Assembly (NCBI GenBank): GCA_002498455.1
Contig: DAHO01000078.1
Span: 1-22,112 of the forward strand
Source: Euryarchaeota archaeon UBA602
Lineage (GTDB): Archaea > Thermoplasmatota > Poseidoniia > Poseidoniales > Thalassarchaeaceae
Direction of reading: 5' to 3'
Length of the DNA: 22,112 nucleotides
The notes below the pieces were generated by a model. The model saw nothing but the letters and a program-made list of their open reading frames with translations. It made no database searches and was not told the origin of the DNA. Positions 8,083 through 16,084 of the stretch are shown here, piece by piece (the first letter of the stretch is position 1; each line of letters opens with the position of its first letter). A program made the translations under genes and the position numbers.

Positions 8083-8443
8083 AATCGATAATAAACCTCT
8101 CAATTTCGGTTCGTTGGACGAGACAAATCCCTGGGTTTTCAATCAATATCTGTTGATGGATGTCATCGGCGATTTGATTCGGATTAACGCCTCCACAAGT
8201 GAAACAGTCCACGGCAAGAATACCTTCTTCTGCATAGCAATGCGCACTGACATGGCTTTCATCAATCAGGACCACCGCAGCAAACCCAGGTGGGCTTTCT
8301 GTACCATCAAATTCCGAAACATGGGCGTGGACTTCCCGAACACTTGATCGTTGAACCGCACTTTGCAGGACCGACAACATCCATCGCCCCTCGCCTGAGA
8401 AACCTGTGTAATCCAATGTCACATGCCGACCCTTCGCACTCAT
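8081..8443 (-). CDS. speH: Pyruvoyl-dependent decarboxylase, SpeH/AdoMetDC family
   Basis: Proenzyme of 120 residues of the small prokaryotic S-adenosylmethionine decarboxylase family. It is expected to cleave itself between Glu62 and Ser63 to create the pyruvoyl group. The motif DESHVSAH gives Ser63 and His68, and DCFTCGG gives Cys83: the three processing and catalytic residues at the family's standard positions. The usual WPE after the second His is YAE here. Its ATG overlaps the agmatinase stop by four bases (ATGA), so the two are translationally coupled. AdoMet decarboxylase would feed aminopropyl groups to spermidine. However, archaeal members of this family are known to have switched to arginine decarboxylase, and pairing with agmatinase makes that a real alternative. 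Substrate cannot be decided from the motifs. Confidence 0.88.
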   Translation of the reverse strand: MSAKGRHVTLDYTGFSGEGRWMLSVLQSAVQRSSVREVHAHVSEFDGTESPPGFAAVVLIDESHVSAHCYAEEGILAVDCFTCGGVNPNQIADDIHQQILIENPGICLVQRTEIERFIID

Positions 8444-9375
8444 TTTCTATCCCTCAATCGGCTGGCCAGATATGCTGAGACCATTTTGGTAGCAAGCATG
8501 GCTGCTGTGAATTCAGTCACATTGTGAGTTGGATCTGGGACGATTTCGTTGATATCGACACCAATCCATGTCGCTTCGCTCGCTGCAGCAATCGTTTCGA
8601 TGATATCGACAACTTGCCAATATGCAAGTCCCCCCGGAACTGGCGTACCCGTGGTGGGTACGTAAGCGGGATCTAACCCATCCATGTCTAGAGTTAGCCA
8701 TACTGGGCCATTCAGTTTTGATAAAGTTTCGAGCCAATGATTCCATGCTGCTTCACCACCACGTGGATTGAGAATATCGCGTGCGAGCCAAGATTGTACA
8801 CGGGCATCTTTGGCTGTAAATTCAACTTCTTCGCGAGCAAATGCTCGAATCCCAATTTGCAGAATATTCCCGACCCCTAAATCCAATGAACGGCGGATAG
8901 CACATGCATGACTATACGCATCTCCTTCCAGTTCTTGTCTCAAATCTGCATGTGCATCGATTTGAACAATCGTCAATTTGGAGAGATCTACTGTCTCACC
9001 AACAGCTTGCATGATGGCAGGCAACATTCCATGCTCCCCCCCTAAAACCACTGGGAATGCAGTGAGATGCTTTGAGACATATCGACGAATGCTGGAAAGT
9101 TGTTCTTGCAATGTATTCCCTTCTCCATCCCATGGTGTCGCCGTATGGATTCGAAATCCGGATGGAAGGTCTTCAGGCAACAATGCATCATACAATTCTA
9201 CTTGAGCTGATGCGGCAATCGTTGCCTTGGGACCCTGATGACTACCCTGCCCATAAGAACTGGTCAATTCATACGGGACTGATAGAATGGCCACATCTGG
9301 TTCACCTTGGCCCTCGGGGAGTCCGAGGAAATTCCCTTCAACAAACTCGGACACAATACAAACGCGTCGTATCAT
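8440..9375 (-). CDS. speB: Agmatinase / ureohydrolase family enzyme
   Basis: Binuclear manganese hydrolase of the arginase-agmatinase superfamily; as agmatinase it would convert agmatine to putrescine and urea. From the ATG at 9375 it has 311 residues. Metal ligands are all visible: GGEHG (His115), DAHADLR (Asp140, His142, Asp144) and LDMDGLDP (Asp230, Asp232), followed by TTGTPVPGG, typical of the agmatinase branch. The longer frame to 9432 adds 19 residues (Cys-rich, no family match) and runs into the divergent promoter region, so it is rejected. The selected ATG lacks a Shine-Dalgarno and lies within an inverted repeat. It is the first gene of a two-gene polyamine unit with the downstream SpeH-family decarboxylase. 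Formiminoglutamase or guanidinobutyrase activity cannot be excluded, but the neighbour favours agmatine. Confidence 0.87.
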   Translation of the reverse strand: MIRRVCIVSEFVEGNFLGLPEGQGEPDVAILSVPYELTSSYGQGSHQGPKATIAASAQVELYDALLPEDLPSGFRIHTATPWDGEGNTLQEQLSSIRRYVSKHLTAFPVVLGGEHGMLPAIMQAVGETVDLSKLTIVQIDAHADLRQELEGDAYSHACAIRRSLDLGVGNILQIGIRAFAREEVEFTAKDARVQSWLARDILNPRGGEAAWNHWLETLSKLNGPVWLTLDMDGLDPAYVPTTGTPVPGGLAYWQVVDIIETIAAASEATWIGVDINEIVPDPTHNVTEFTAAMLATKMVSAYLASRLRDRK

Positions 9376-9403
9376 GCGTTTAACCGTGACGAAACCGCAT
9401 GAT
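9371..9403. repeat. Inverted repeat over the agmatinase start codon
   Basis: Arms ATCATGCG (9371-9378) and CGCATGAT (9396-9403) are perfect complements; three further A-T pairs are possible inside with one bulged base. In the agmatinase transcript the start ATG lies in the second arm. It could hide the start codon, or serve as an operator in the gap between agmatinase and the gene at 9504. Confidence 0.4.
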
Positions 9404-9503
9404 GTACAGCCCAAACGACAGAAAATCGCCAACCGTTGAAATAGGTCAGCCTACTCCCATGAACCGTTGGGCGAGACTTGTTCTCGTCGCTAGGGGGAAT
9501 ATT

Positions 9504-9902
9504 ATGGGTATGAGTTTAGCTTCGCTGACTGCTGCAATCCAGACTCACATCGACCCAGACATGGAGACCATTACTGCTGAAGGAATGGCCGAGCATGCTC
9601 TGGGGTTCTTCGGGTTCTATGATCGAATTATCGACAATGCGCTTGAGCCCACCGATCGAAACTTGTTCTACATGTTCCAAGATTACGACCTCTTGACCAC
9701 AGAATCTGAGGAAACAACCCTCTGGGATGGGCGAGAATGGCGAATTCATTATTGGAAATTCAAACCTGAAGCGGTCAATGCGCTTCAAAAGCCGAAGAAA
9801 GAGATTGTCAATGACGATCCCTATGCAGGTGTATACGACGATGTCCCTGATGGACTGTGGCGCACATTATCTGACGACGATTACGAAGAACCGTTGTTCT
9901 AG
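9504..9902 (+). CDS. Small conserved acidic protein, DUF6015-like
   Basis: Protein of 132 residues from the ATG at 9504, preceded by a strong ribosome site (AGGGGGAA, 9492-9499). An in-frame extension to 9399 has no such site and reads as non-coding. No signal peptide or membrane segment. The first half is helical (LTAAIQTHID, AEHALGFFGFYDRIIDNAL, NLFYMFQDYDLL), then a beta-like stretch TTLWDGREWRIHYW, then a Pro/Asp-rich acidic tail ending DDDYEEPLF. I associate the FFGF-DRIIDN and REWRIHYW pattern with a small family of unknown function (DUF6015) in Thermoplasmata, from memory and unverified. The helical part resembles a small winged-helix or dimerisation unit, but no DNA-binding motif is clear. 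It ends two bases from the tRNA-Gly gene on the other strand and diverges from the polyamine unit. Confidence 0.75.
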   Translation: MGMSLASLTAAIQTHIDPDMETITAEGMAEHALGFFGFYDRIIDNALEPTDRNLFYMFQDYDLLTTESEETTLWDGREWRIHYWKFKPEAVNALQKPKKEIVNDDPYAGVYDDVPDGLWRTLSDDDYEEPLF

Positions 9903-9903
9903 G

Positions 9904-9975
9904 TGCGCACGCCGGGACTTGAACCCGGGTGGCATGGTTGGGAACCATGCATCATAACCGCTAGATCACGTGCGC
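9904..9975 (-). tRNA. tRNA-Gly(CCC): tRNA-Gly (anticodon CCC)
   Basis: 72-nt cloverleaf on the minus strand. The acceptor stem GCGCACG pairs with CGTGCGC, discriminator A. The D arm is ATC/GAT. The anticodon stem CATGG/CCATG encloses loop TTCCCAA, giving anticodon CCC. The T stem CCGGG/CCCGG encloses TTCAAGT. A 5' GCGC acceptor with discriminator A is typical of archaeal tRNA-Gly. No intron and no encoded CCA. The first tRNA base directly follows the stop codon of the upstream macrodomain gene. Confidence 0.96.
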
Positions 9976-10650
9976 TCAGTAACGGCGTGTTCGGTATTGC
10001 CGTGTACAATCTACACCGGGGAACTGGTCTTCAGATTCACGGTACACTGTTTTCAAGTTCTTGACAAAATTATCGTCATTAACAACTAAGATGAAATCTT
10101 TGATTCCAGGTTCTTCCTCTCCATCCAACCAACCCAGTAGAATTTCCATGGTCATTCGAGCACCTTCACGGTGAGGATACGCGTAAACACCCATCGAAAG
10201 AGGAGGGCACACGATGGTATCGATTCCCCCTAGGTTTGCAACCTGCTCAAACATGGCCTCATAGGCCTTTACGATTAATTCACGACGGCCTTCGTCCTGA
10301 CTTGGACGTCGGCAATCGGGTCCGACAACATGAATCAGGTGTTTTTGTGGTAAATCGAATCCTGATGTCGTAACAGCAGTCCCAACAGGACAAGGTTGCA
10401 AATTCTGAGCGCGCTGTTCCTTTCCGATTTGGATACAGGCTTCACGTAATTTTTCACCTGCAGCCGCATGCATTTTCGCATCCAATCCTTCTCGACCAGC
10501 AAGTCGATTACTGGCACAAGTGACTGCCACTTCTGCTTCATATCGAGTCAAATCTCCAGCAATCACTCGCAAGAGTGAATGACGGCATTGTCTAGCGATG
10601 ATGGCGTCCTGCATACATAGGGAGGGGGGGGCCGCCTGATTTATGCTCAT
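9976..10650 (-). CDS. Macrodomain (ADP-ribose-binding) protein
   Basis: Protein of 224 residues from the ATG at 10650, or 212 from an in-frame ATG at 10614. It carries a macrodomain: LLRVIAGDLTRYEAEVAV, then CASNRLAGREGLDAKMHAAAG (normally NAAN...GGGGVDGAIHRAAG), HLIHVVGP, and IVCPPLSMGVYAYP (normally P-x-IS-TGVYGYP). These proteins bind ADP-ribose or O-acetyl-ADP-ribose, and many remove ADP-ribose from proteins or nucleic acids. The Gly-rich loop is altered (GREG for GGGG) and NAAN reads CASN; the Asn is kept. About 30 residues after the domain (GVDCTRQYRTRRY) are basic. A run of eight G/C pairs at 10624-10631 lies between the two possible starts. A TATA-like CATAAAATC lies about 20 nt before the first ATG, with no ribosome site, suggesting a leaderless or very short leader. 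The stop codon abuts tRNA-Gly. Confidence 0.87.
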   Translation of the reverse strand: MSINQAAPPSLCMQDAIIARQCRHSLLRVIAGDLTRYEAEVAVTCASNRLAGREGLDAKMHAAAGEKLREACIQIGKEQRAQNLQPCPVGTAVTTSGFDLPQKHLIHVVGPDCRRPSQDEGRRELIVKAYEAMFEQVANLGGIDTIVCPPLSMGVYAYPHREGARMTMEILLGWLDGEEEPGIKDFILVVNDDNFVKNLKTVYRESEDQFPGVDCTRQYRTRRY

Positions 10651-10678
10651 CGCAAAAAAAGTACTGATTTTATGGAAA

Positions 10679-10695
10679 CGGTACCACAGGTACCG
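10679..10695. promoter_or_regulatory. Perfect 7-3-7 dyad between divergent genes
   Basis: CGGTACC-ACA-GGTACCG, a perfect 17-bp inverted repeat in the gap between the macrodomain start (10650) and the large surface-protein start (10746). The TATA-like TTTTAT at 10668-10673 lies next to it. Operator for a dimeric regulator is the natural inference. Confidence 0.5.
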
Positions 10696-10745
10696 ATTGT
10701 CATGATGCCGACATGGTGAAAAGTTGGACGGAAGGGTGACATGCT

Positions 10746-13700
10746 GTGCGCTCACGTCTAGCGATTGTCCTCATACTCCTGTTCGCGCTGCAGAGTTGGT
10801 CCGCAGTATTGCTTCCAGGTGACATGAAGGCACACCATAGCGAAGATGGTGAAACCATATTCCGTGATATTGCTGTGCTTGAACCATTCTCGTTTGACAC
10901 CTATACAGACTACAGTGATGTTGCAGTCATCATCAACAATCAGAGTGAGGATAGTCGAATCATCGGGACCGCCTTCGCATTGGCCAGAAACATCCCTCCT
11001 GAACGCGTCATATTGTTGACCAACGAGAGTACACCAACTGGAGAGACCATCAATGCCAATCAGTTTACACAATTCTTTGCAGAACCGATTTCTGAAATGA
11101 TTGAAGAACGAAATTTGACCGATCTTAACGTATTGGTTACTACGAAGGGGATTCCACTTCGAGTCAACGGAGGAACAAACGTCAGAGCTGCATTTGATTC
11201 GGAGTTGGCTCTCATCAATGGAACGTATGCCTCTGCTATTTTCGGAGATTGGTACGTTGAATCGAATTATGGATTGGCTGCTGGGAATGAAATGAAACAA
11301 TTCAATCGTGCAGAACAGGGGTATTATCTCGTCACTCGATTAACAGGCTATGACGTTGAGACCGCACTGGGATTGATTGACAGGGCAAACAATAGTTTTG
11401 GCCAACACGGATTGAGTGTATTGGATTTGGCTACCAATCGAAATGGTTCAGGGTACAAGTGGTGGAACGACTTGTTGTATACCGCAAATGAAACGTTGAG
11501 TGAAATTGGTCTACCTGTTCACTTTAATCAAAATTCAACTTACATTACTGGAATGTCGAACGTTTCAATGTATGCCGCTTGGGGCAGCAATGATGGCGCA
11601 TGGGTCGACAATCAATTGCCAAATTCAGGACATGATACGTCGGATGGAAATTGGCTCACAGGTTCGCGATATTGGGATGGTGTGGGACCTTCGCTCTCAC
11701 CAGGTGAGCAATGGTGGTGGACGCGACAAACTGAAACAAAACGCAATGGAAATGCAGCTATGGAAGGTCGGTTGGAAGATGCGCCATGTGGAGCCAGTGA
11801 TGCGTCTACGACCAATGGATTACTTGCTGAGTATTTCGATAATAATGGAATCAGTTACAATGTAAGTACGATGGTCAATCTTTCAGGTCGGACTCCGGAT
11901 TTTTCACGGCATGAACCGAATATCGATTGGCCGTCAACCACCAGCCTCTGGACCGGATTGGACAGTCGCTTCCTCGATTACTGGAGTGCAAGGCACACTG
12001 GAATCATCCACATCCCAAACGATGGAAATTGGACATTCTACCTCAACAGTGATGATGGTAGCAAATTGTGGATTGACGATGTTGAGATTGTCGATAACCA
12101 AGGGCACCATGGCATGAGAGAGCGATCCGGCGTTGTCTGGTTGGAGGCGGGTGAGCATACCTTACGAACCGAGTTTTTTGAACATGGAGGTTATGCGGGT
12201 TTGCAACTCAAATGGGAAGGACCCGGAGTTTCCAAGCAAACCGTTCCAACCAATGTACTCACCCGTGGTAGCAGTTCCCCAGTTAGAGAAAACGCACTCA
12301 TTCACCACTGGGAATTTGATGAGGTCTCCGGTGACCAAGCCAATGATTCAATCGGAAATGCTCACCTCAATTTCACAGGAACCAATGGCTCACAATGGCG
12401 AAATTGTGTCCTAGGTAAATGTGCATTTTTCGATGGTATCGATGATGAGGCGAGGGTAGATGTGGAAGATTCAGTTACAGATTTCACCGTGAGCCTTTGG
12501 GTTCAAGCAAACCAGAGTGGGCAAGCGCGCCACTCTTCTGTAATCGCGGTAAACGATGTTGCAGGAGATGATGACTCGTTCCAATTCCAAACCAGTGGCG
12601 GTAATCCAGGCAATTGGGAATTGTATCACAACAACTCATACAGCTTTGGAACCGTTGATCCAACTGTTTGGCAGCATTTAGTCGCCACATTCGAAAACGA
12701 TACCATTACGCTGTACATGGATGGTATTGAAATATTGAATCAAAGTGTCCCCAATGGTACAGTGAATAGCATTGAAATTTACAAATTTGGAGTCAACAGA
12801 GCCGGAAACACCCACTTTAACGGTGTAATTGATGATGTGCAAATGTGGGATACTGCATTGTCTGCAGAAGAAGTAGCCGATGTCCATGGCGAAGTTGTTT
12901 GGATATGCCCAGGATTCAATACCACGAATAATTCGAACGCCTACGTTGAACAACGATTCGAAATTGACTCCGATTTCTCAGCACATGTATGGGTAGGCGA
13001 GGGTTATTCAATGAGAGACGGATGGATGGAAGGGAATTGGTGGTTGGAAGTCGAGGCATTCGATATTTCTGGGAATTCAATTTCACTAAACCGTTCTCAA
13101 GAGAGAAGTTTCTCTGACGATTGGGAATTGGAACAACTACGATTCCGCCCCCATGCGGATGCAACCGAATTTGCAGTTCGACAGGTTGTGGAGTTTTCAG
13201 ATGGGACTTACAATGGCTCGATTTTCTTTGATACATTGAAAATGTACCCGATTCGTCCACACTTTGACTGGGTTAACGGAAGTATCGCTGAGACTGCTGT
13301 AAGTACGGGCGGGCGCACGTTCATCATCAACTCGAGTTATGGACAAAGTTTGGTTTCTGATCTTCTAGATGATGGAGTCTCGGGAGTCAAGGGTTACGTC
13401 TACGAACCCTACTTGAGTGCTGTTTCCAATCCTGAACAATTGCTATCTTGCTATGCAAATGGATTCACGATGTCGGAATGTTATGCCGCATCGAATGTAT
13501 TCCTTTCCTGGATGGGCACAGTCATTGGTGACCCGAAAATGGCAGCCTACAGCAATCGGTTGCACGATGTGAACGTCTCTGAGATTTACACTCCCAATCG
13601 ATTGTCCGCAGGAACCAATGGAAGTATCGAAGTATTGCTGGAAAATTTGGCCCCCGGAGTCGCTAATGGCCATCTTGAAGTTCGCGAGCGATTGAACAAC

Positions 13701-15866
13701 GTTCTTCTGGCAAATATCAATCTGACAATTCCCAGTGGAAATGAGGCGGGAAGTCGACTGATTTTACCCGTCAATGTTACCCCGTCTAGAATTGGATTCA
13801 CCGAATTATTGGTTCGATGGGTTCCAGCGGAGACGAATCCTGAGCGAATAATTGACAACAATCTAAAAACCATTGAACTGGTAATCAATGGACCACCAGA
13901 TATTGATGAGGTGACTTGCTCTACAAGTACAGCAACTCGCGGAGGGATCGTCATTTGTCAAGTCGAAGTTTCCGATGACTTCGGCATTTCATCCGCTACA
14001 CTCTCATGGCGTTACAATGGCTCAAATGATTCTTCTTACTCACCAAATCCTGCTTCAACTCAAGACAATGGCACCGTATGGAAGGGTACAATTTCGCTGC
14101 CGATTGATGCTCGCTTAGATTACGTTGACCTGCATTGGATTGTATACGATTTACAGGGCGAGTCCACAGAATATTGGTGGGATTCTGCCTTCCAGATTAT
14201 TGATGCCAGTGCTACTTGGTACGGAGTACACGTTTCGGGTGTTGATCTTGAACCATGGCAGGGATTCTCACCACCGATTCATGGATTGCAAGGTTGGATA
14301 CGAGGGCAATCGCATGTACTGACCGCTTGTGTTGTCGATATCGACCATGATAACTTGACAGAAATACCATCAATCTTTGTCGGTAGTGTTGAGTTAGAGA
14401 CCCCAATCCAATCCATTTCCAGTGGTAGTAAAACCTGCTATCAAACCACTTGGACCCCTTCGAGTGGAGGAAGTCTTGATGCTGTTTCAGTGGCATTGTA
14501 TGCAGATGAAATTGAATGGTCAAATCGAAGTCTAATTCCGCATGATTTGCCTCCGCAAGCTGAAATAAATGATTCTGGACAGTACCATTTAGATGGGAGT
14601 GAAGATCGCATTGTCATCGAATTGGTTGATCCCGATGACCCTGATGCAACATATCAATTCGTCACTAGCATATTATGGCCAGGTGCAGGTTTGCAAACCA
14701 TTGAGGGAGGAGCTGTCACTGCACCGCTAGGTTTGGAAGTTGGTGATGCTCTAATTCAAACTCAAATTCTTGACGGGAAATGGGCTGGAATGGAGTGGTC
14801 TTGGTCACGCCCTGTGTTCCTTTCACCACCAATTGTTTCAGCACCCATATTGTGTGACTTAGATATGGCCATTCAGCAATTCGCTCGTGGTACATCAGGG
14901 ATTGTTTGGATTGGTGTTGACGATGCGCGACCTGTCGACAATATTGGAATCAGAATCAGCACAGGTACAGATTCGGATCGAGTCATTCCATCCGTTATTT
15001 TTGAAGAAATGATGGCACCTTCTGAATGTACACCCGGGACGGGGCTTGATGCACAGTTCTTCAGAATCCAAATCGAAGCGGAATACCTTCGACAATCTCC
15101 ACTGGGAATGCTGGAACTCTCCGTGTTCGTACGAGATATCGATGCGACGATTGGAATCTCCCCGATCCTTGAATTCGAACTCATCGGTTCCAAACCCGTA
15201 CTTGATTTCTCGCGAATGCCAAATCAATTTACTTCAGGAAACCAAAGTACGTTGATTGTCGAAATCAACGATTTAGATGGGATTGAAAATATGGAGTGCT
15301 CTATTTTATTGAAAGATCAAGATGACATCACACTCCATTCGCAAATGTTCATCCCGACGGTAGATGGCTTGTGGACATTGGATTGGACGCCACCGGGGAC
15401 TGATGCAGCCAACCATACGTTATACTTCACCTGCTTGGATGAAACGTCACTTTCGGTGACCGAATCAAAAATCATACAAGCGCAAAAAGGAATGATTGAA
15501 ACTTCCAACCAACAGAACACGACTCAGCAGGGTAGCGAACGACAATCCGTGAACATCATGATTGGCGTTATATTGACAGGTTTACTCATCACCGTGACTC
15601 TCACAACTCTGTTATATTCAAGAAAGAAAGAAGAAATCATAGAGGAAGATGACCAACTCCCAGATGATGCGTGGTCAAAACAAAATCGCGATGACTCTGA
15701 GGAACGCTTGGCTGAAATGGCAGGAATTTCAGAATCTAGAGAGTGGACCGATGAAGAATTACTCGGTGCCGGCTGGTCGCAACAACAAATTGATTTATAC
15801 CGAATTGAGCAGCAAAATAATGTCAATTCTGAAGAAGATATCATGGGTATTTTTGAGGAAGAATGA
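10746..15866 (+). CDS. Giant type I surface protein with split TIGR03790-like domain, PA14 and LamG modules
   Basis: 1706 residues starting at GTG 10746 behind GGAAGGGTGAC. Signal peptide at 1-20 (SRLAIVLILLFALQSW). Residues about 55-285 match the first part of TIGR03790-family proteins (VAVIINNQS, ARNIPPERVILL, VLVTTKGIPLRV, WGSNDGAW). Residues about 845-935 look like the end of that family (STGGRTF, GVKGYVYEPYLSAV, FLSWMGTVIGDP). Between them lie PA14 (357-492, LLAEYFDNNG to LQLKWEGPG), a LamG-like jelly roll (517-712, LIHHWEFDE to VQMWDTALS), and a beta-rich carbohydrate-binding-like stretch (715-835). After 945 come a CARDB-like domain and several Ig-like repeats to about 1570. A single membrane helix spans 1604-1624, followed by an 82-residue acidic cytoplasmic tail. 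Asn sequons are abundant, as in glycosylated archaeal surface proteins. Function unknown; glycan binding or surface adhesion is inferred from PA14/LamG. Confidence 0.92.
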   Translation: MRSRLAIVLILLFALQSWSAVLLPGDMKAHHSEDGETIFRDIAVLEPFSFDTYTDYSDVAVIINNQSEDSRIIGTAFALARNIPPERVILLTNESTPTGETINANQFTQFFAEPISEMIEERNLTDLNVLVTTKGIPLRVNGGTNVRAAFDSELALINGTYASAIFGDWYVESNYGLAAGNEMKQFNRAEQGYYLVTRLTGYDVETALGLIDRANNSFGQHGLSVLDLATNRNGSGYKWWNDLLYTANETLSEIGLPVHFNQNSTYITGMSNVSMYAAWGSNDGAWVDNQLPNSGHDTSDGNWLTGSRYWDGVGPSLSPGEQWWWTRQTETKRNGNAAMEGRLEDAPCGASDASTTNGLLAEYFDNNGISYNVSTMVNLSGRTPDFSRHEPNIDWPSTTSLWTGLDSRFLDYWSARHTGIIHIPNDGNWTFYLNSDDGSKLWIDDVEIVDNQGHHGMRERSGVVWLEAGEHTLRTEFFEHGGYAGLQLKWEGPGVSKQTVPTNVLTRGSSSPVRENALIHHWEFDEVSGDQANDSIGNAHLNFTGTNGSQWRNCVLGKCAFFDGIDDEARVDVEDSVTDFTVSLWVQANQSGQARHSSVIAVNDVAGDDDSFQFQTSGGNPGNWELYHNNSYSFGTVDPTVWQHLVATFENDTITLYMDGIEILNQSVPNGTVNSIEIYKFGVNRAGNTHFNGVIDDVQMWDTALSAEEVADVHGEVVWICPGFNTTNNSNAYVEQRFEIDSDFSAHVWVGEGYSMRDGWMEGNWWLEVEAFDISGNSISLNRSQERSFSDDWELEQLRFRPHADATEFAVRQVVEFSDGTYNGSIFFDTLKMYPIRPHFDWVNGSIAETAVSTGGRTFIINSSYGQSLVSDLLDDGVSGVKGYVYEPYLSAVSNPEQLLSCYANGFTMSECYAASNVFLSWMGTVIGDPKMAAYSNRLHDVNVSEIYTPNRLSAGTNGSIEVLLENLAPGVANGHLEVRERLNNVLLANINLTIPSGNEAGSRLILPVNVTPSRIGFTELLVRWVPAETNPERIIDNNLKTIELVINGPPDIDEVTCSTSTATRGGIVICQVEVSDDFGISSATLSWRYNGSNDSSYSPNPASTQDNGTVWKGTISLPIDARLDYVDLHWIVYDLQGESTEYWWDSAFQIIDASATWYGVHVSGVDLEPWQGFSPPIHGLQGWIRGQSHVLTACVVDIDHDNLTEIPSIFVGSVELETPIQSISSGSKTCYQTTWTPSSGGSLDAVSVALYADEIEWSNRSLIPHDLPPQAEINDSGQYHLDGSEDRIVIELVDPDDPDATYQFVTSILWPGAGLQTIEGGAVTAPLGLEVGDALIQTQILDGKWAGMEWSWSRPVFLSPPIVSAPILCDLDMAIQQFARGTSGIVWIGVDDARPVDNIGIRISTGTDSDRVIPSVIFEEMMAPSECTPGTGLDAQFFRIQIEAEYLRQSPLGMLELSVFVRDIDATIGISPILEFELIGSKPVLDFSRMPNQFTSGNQSTLIVEINDLDGIENMECSILLKDQDDITLHSQMFIPTVDGLWTLDWTPPGTDAANHTLYFTCLDETSLSVTESKIIQAQKGMIETSNQQNTTQQGSERQSVNIMIGVILTGLLITVTLTTLLYSRKKEEIIEEDDQLPDDAWSKQNRDDSEERLAEMAGISESREWTDEELLGAGWSQQQIDLYRIEQQNNVNSEEDIMGIFEEE

Positions 15867-16024
15867 CCTCAATGATGAGCAATCGTGGTACTGCTAGACT
15901 AACACAAAATCCGGTCAAGGAAATGCGATTCATACCACTTGATTGTTGTATAATCGGGCCCCTGCGTCCGATTTTCAATTGTCTCGGAAAAATGGAAAAA
16001 CATCGATTTGGGGCGCAGTATAGC

Positions 16025-16032
16025 GTTTATCC
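16025..16032 (+). promoter_or_regulatory. Candidate TATA box for MC1
   Basis: GTTTATCC lies about 57 nt before the MC1 ATG, giving a predicted leader near 30 nt that includes the ribosome site GAGGTGA (16072-16078). The rest of the 218-nt gap 15867-16084 holds no recognised gene. CCCCTGCGTCC (15960-15970) and GGGGCGCAG (16011-16019) could pair imperfectly. Confidence 0.3.
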
Positions 16033-16084
16033 GGAGTAATGCTTAAGTGTTCCCAAAAAGCGTCAGTACCAGAGGTGAAACTCT

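Noticed and set aside
9376..9432. 19-residue upstream extension of agmatinase with three Cys.
   Set aside because: No family match, and it runs into the divergent gap that must hold promoters for both strands.
9904..9975. tRNA gene as an integration site for a mobile element.
   Set aside because: No integrase, no duplicated tRNA 3' end elsewhere in the window, and flanking genes look native.
15960..16019. Possible structured RNA from imperfect pairing CTGCGTCC/GGGCGCAG.
   Set aside because: Only one short stem with a G-T pair and a loop of about 40 nt; too weak to call.
15872..16039. 55-codon open frame filling the gap before MC1, ending one base before an ATG.
   Set aside because: No recognised motif, odd composition, no clear ribosome site, and frames of this length arise by chance at this base composition; the gap is better read as the MC1 promoter region.
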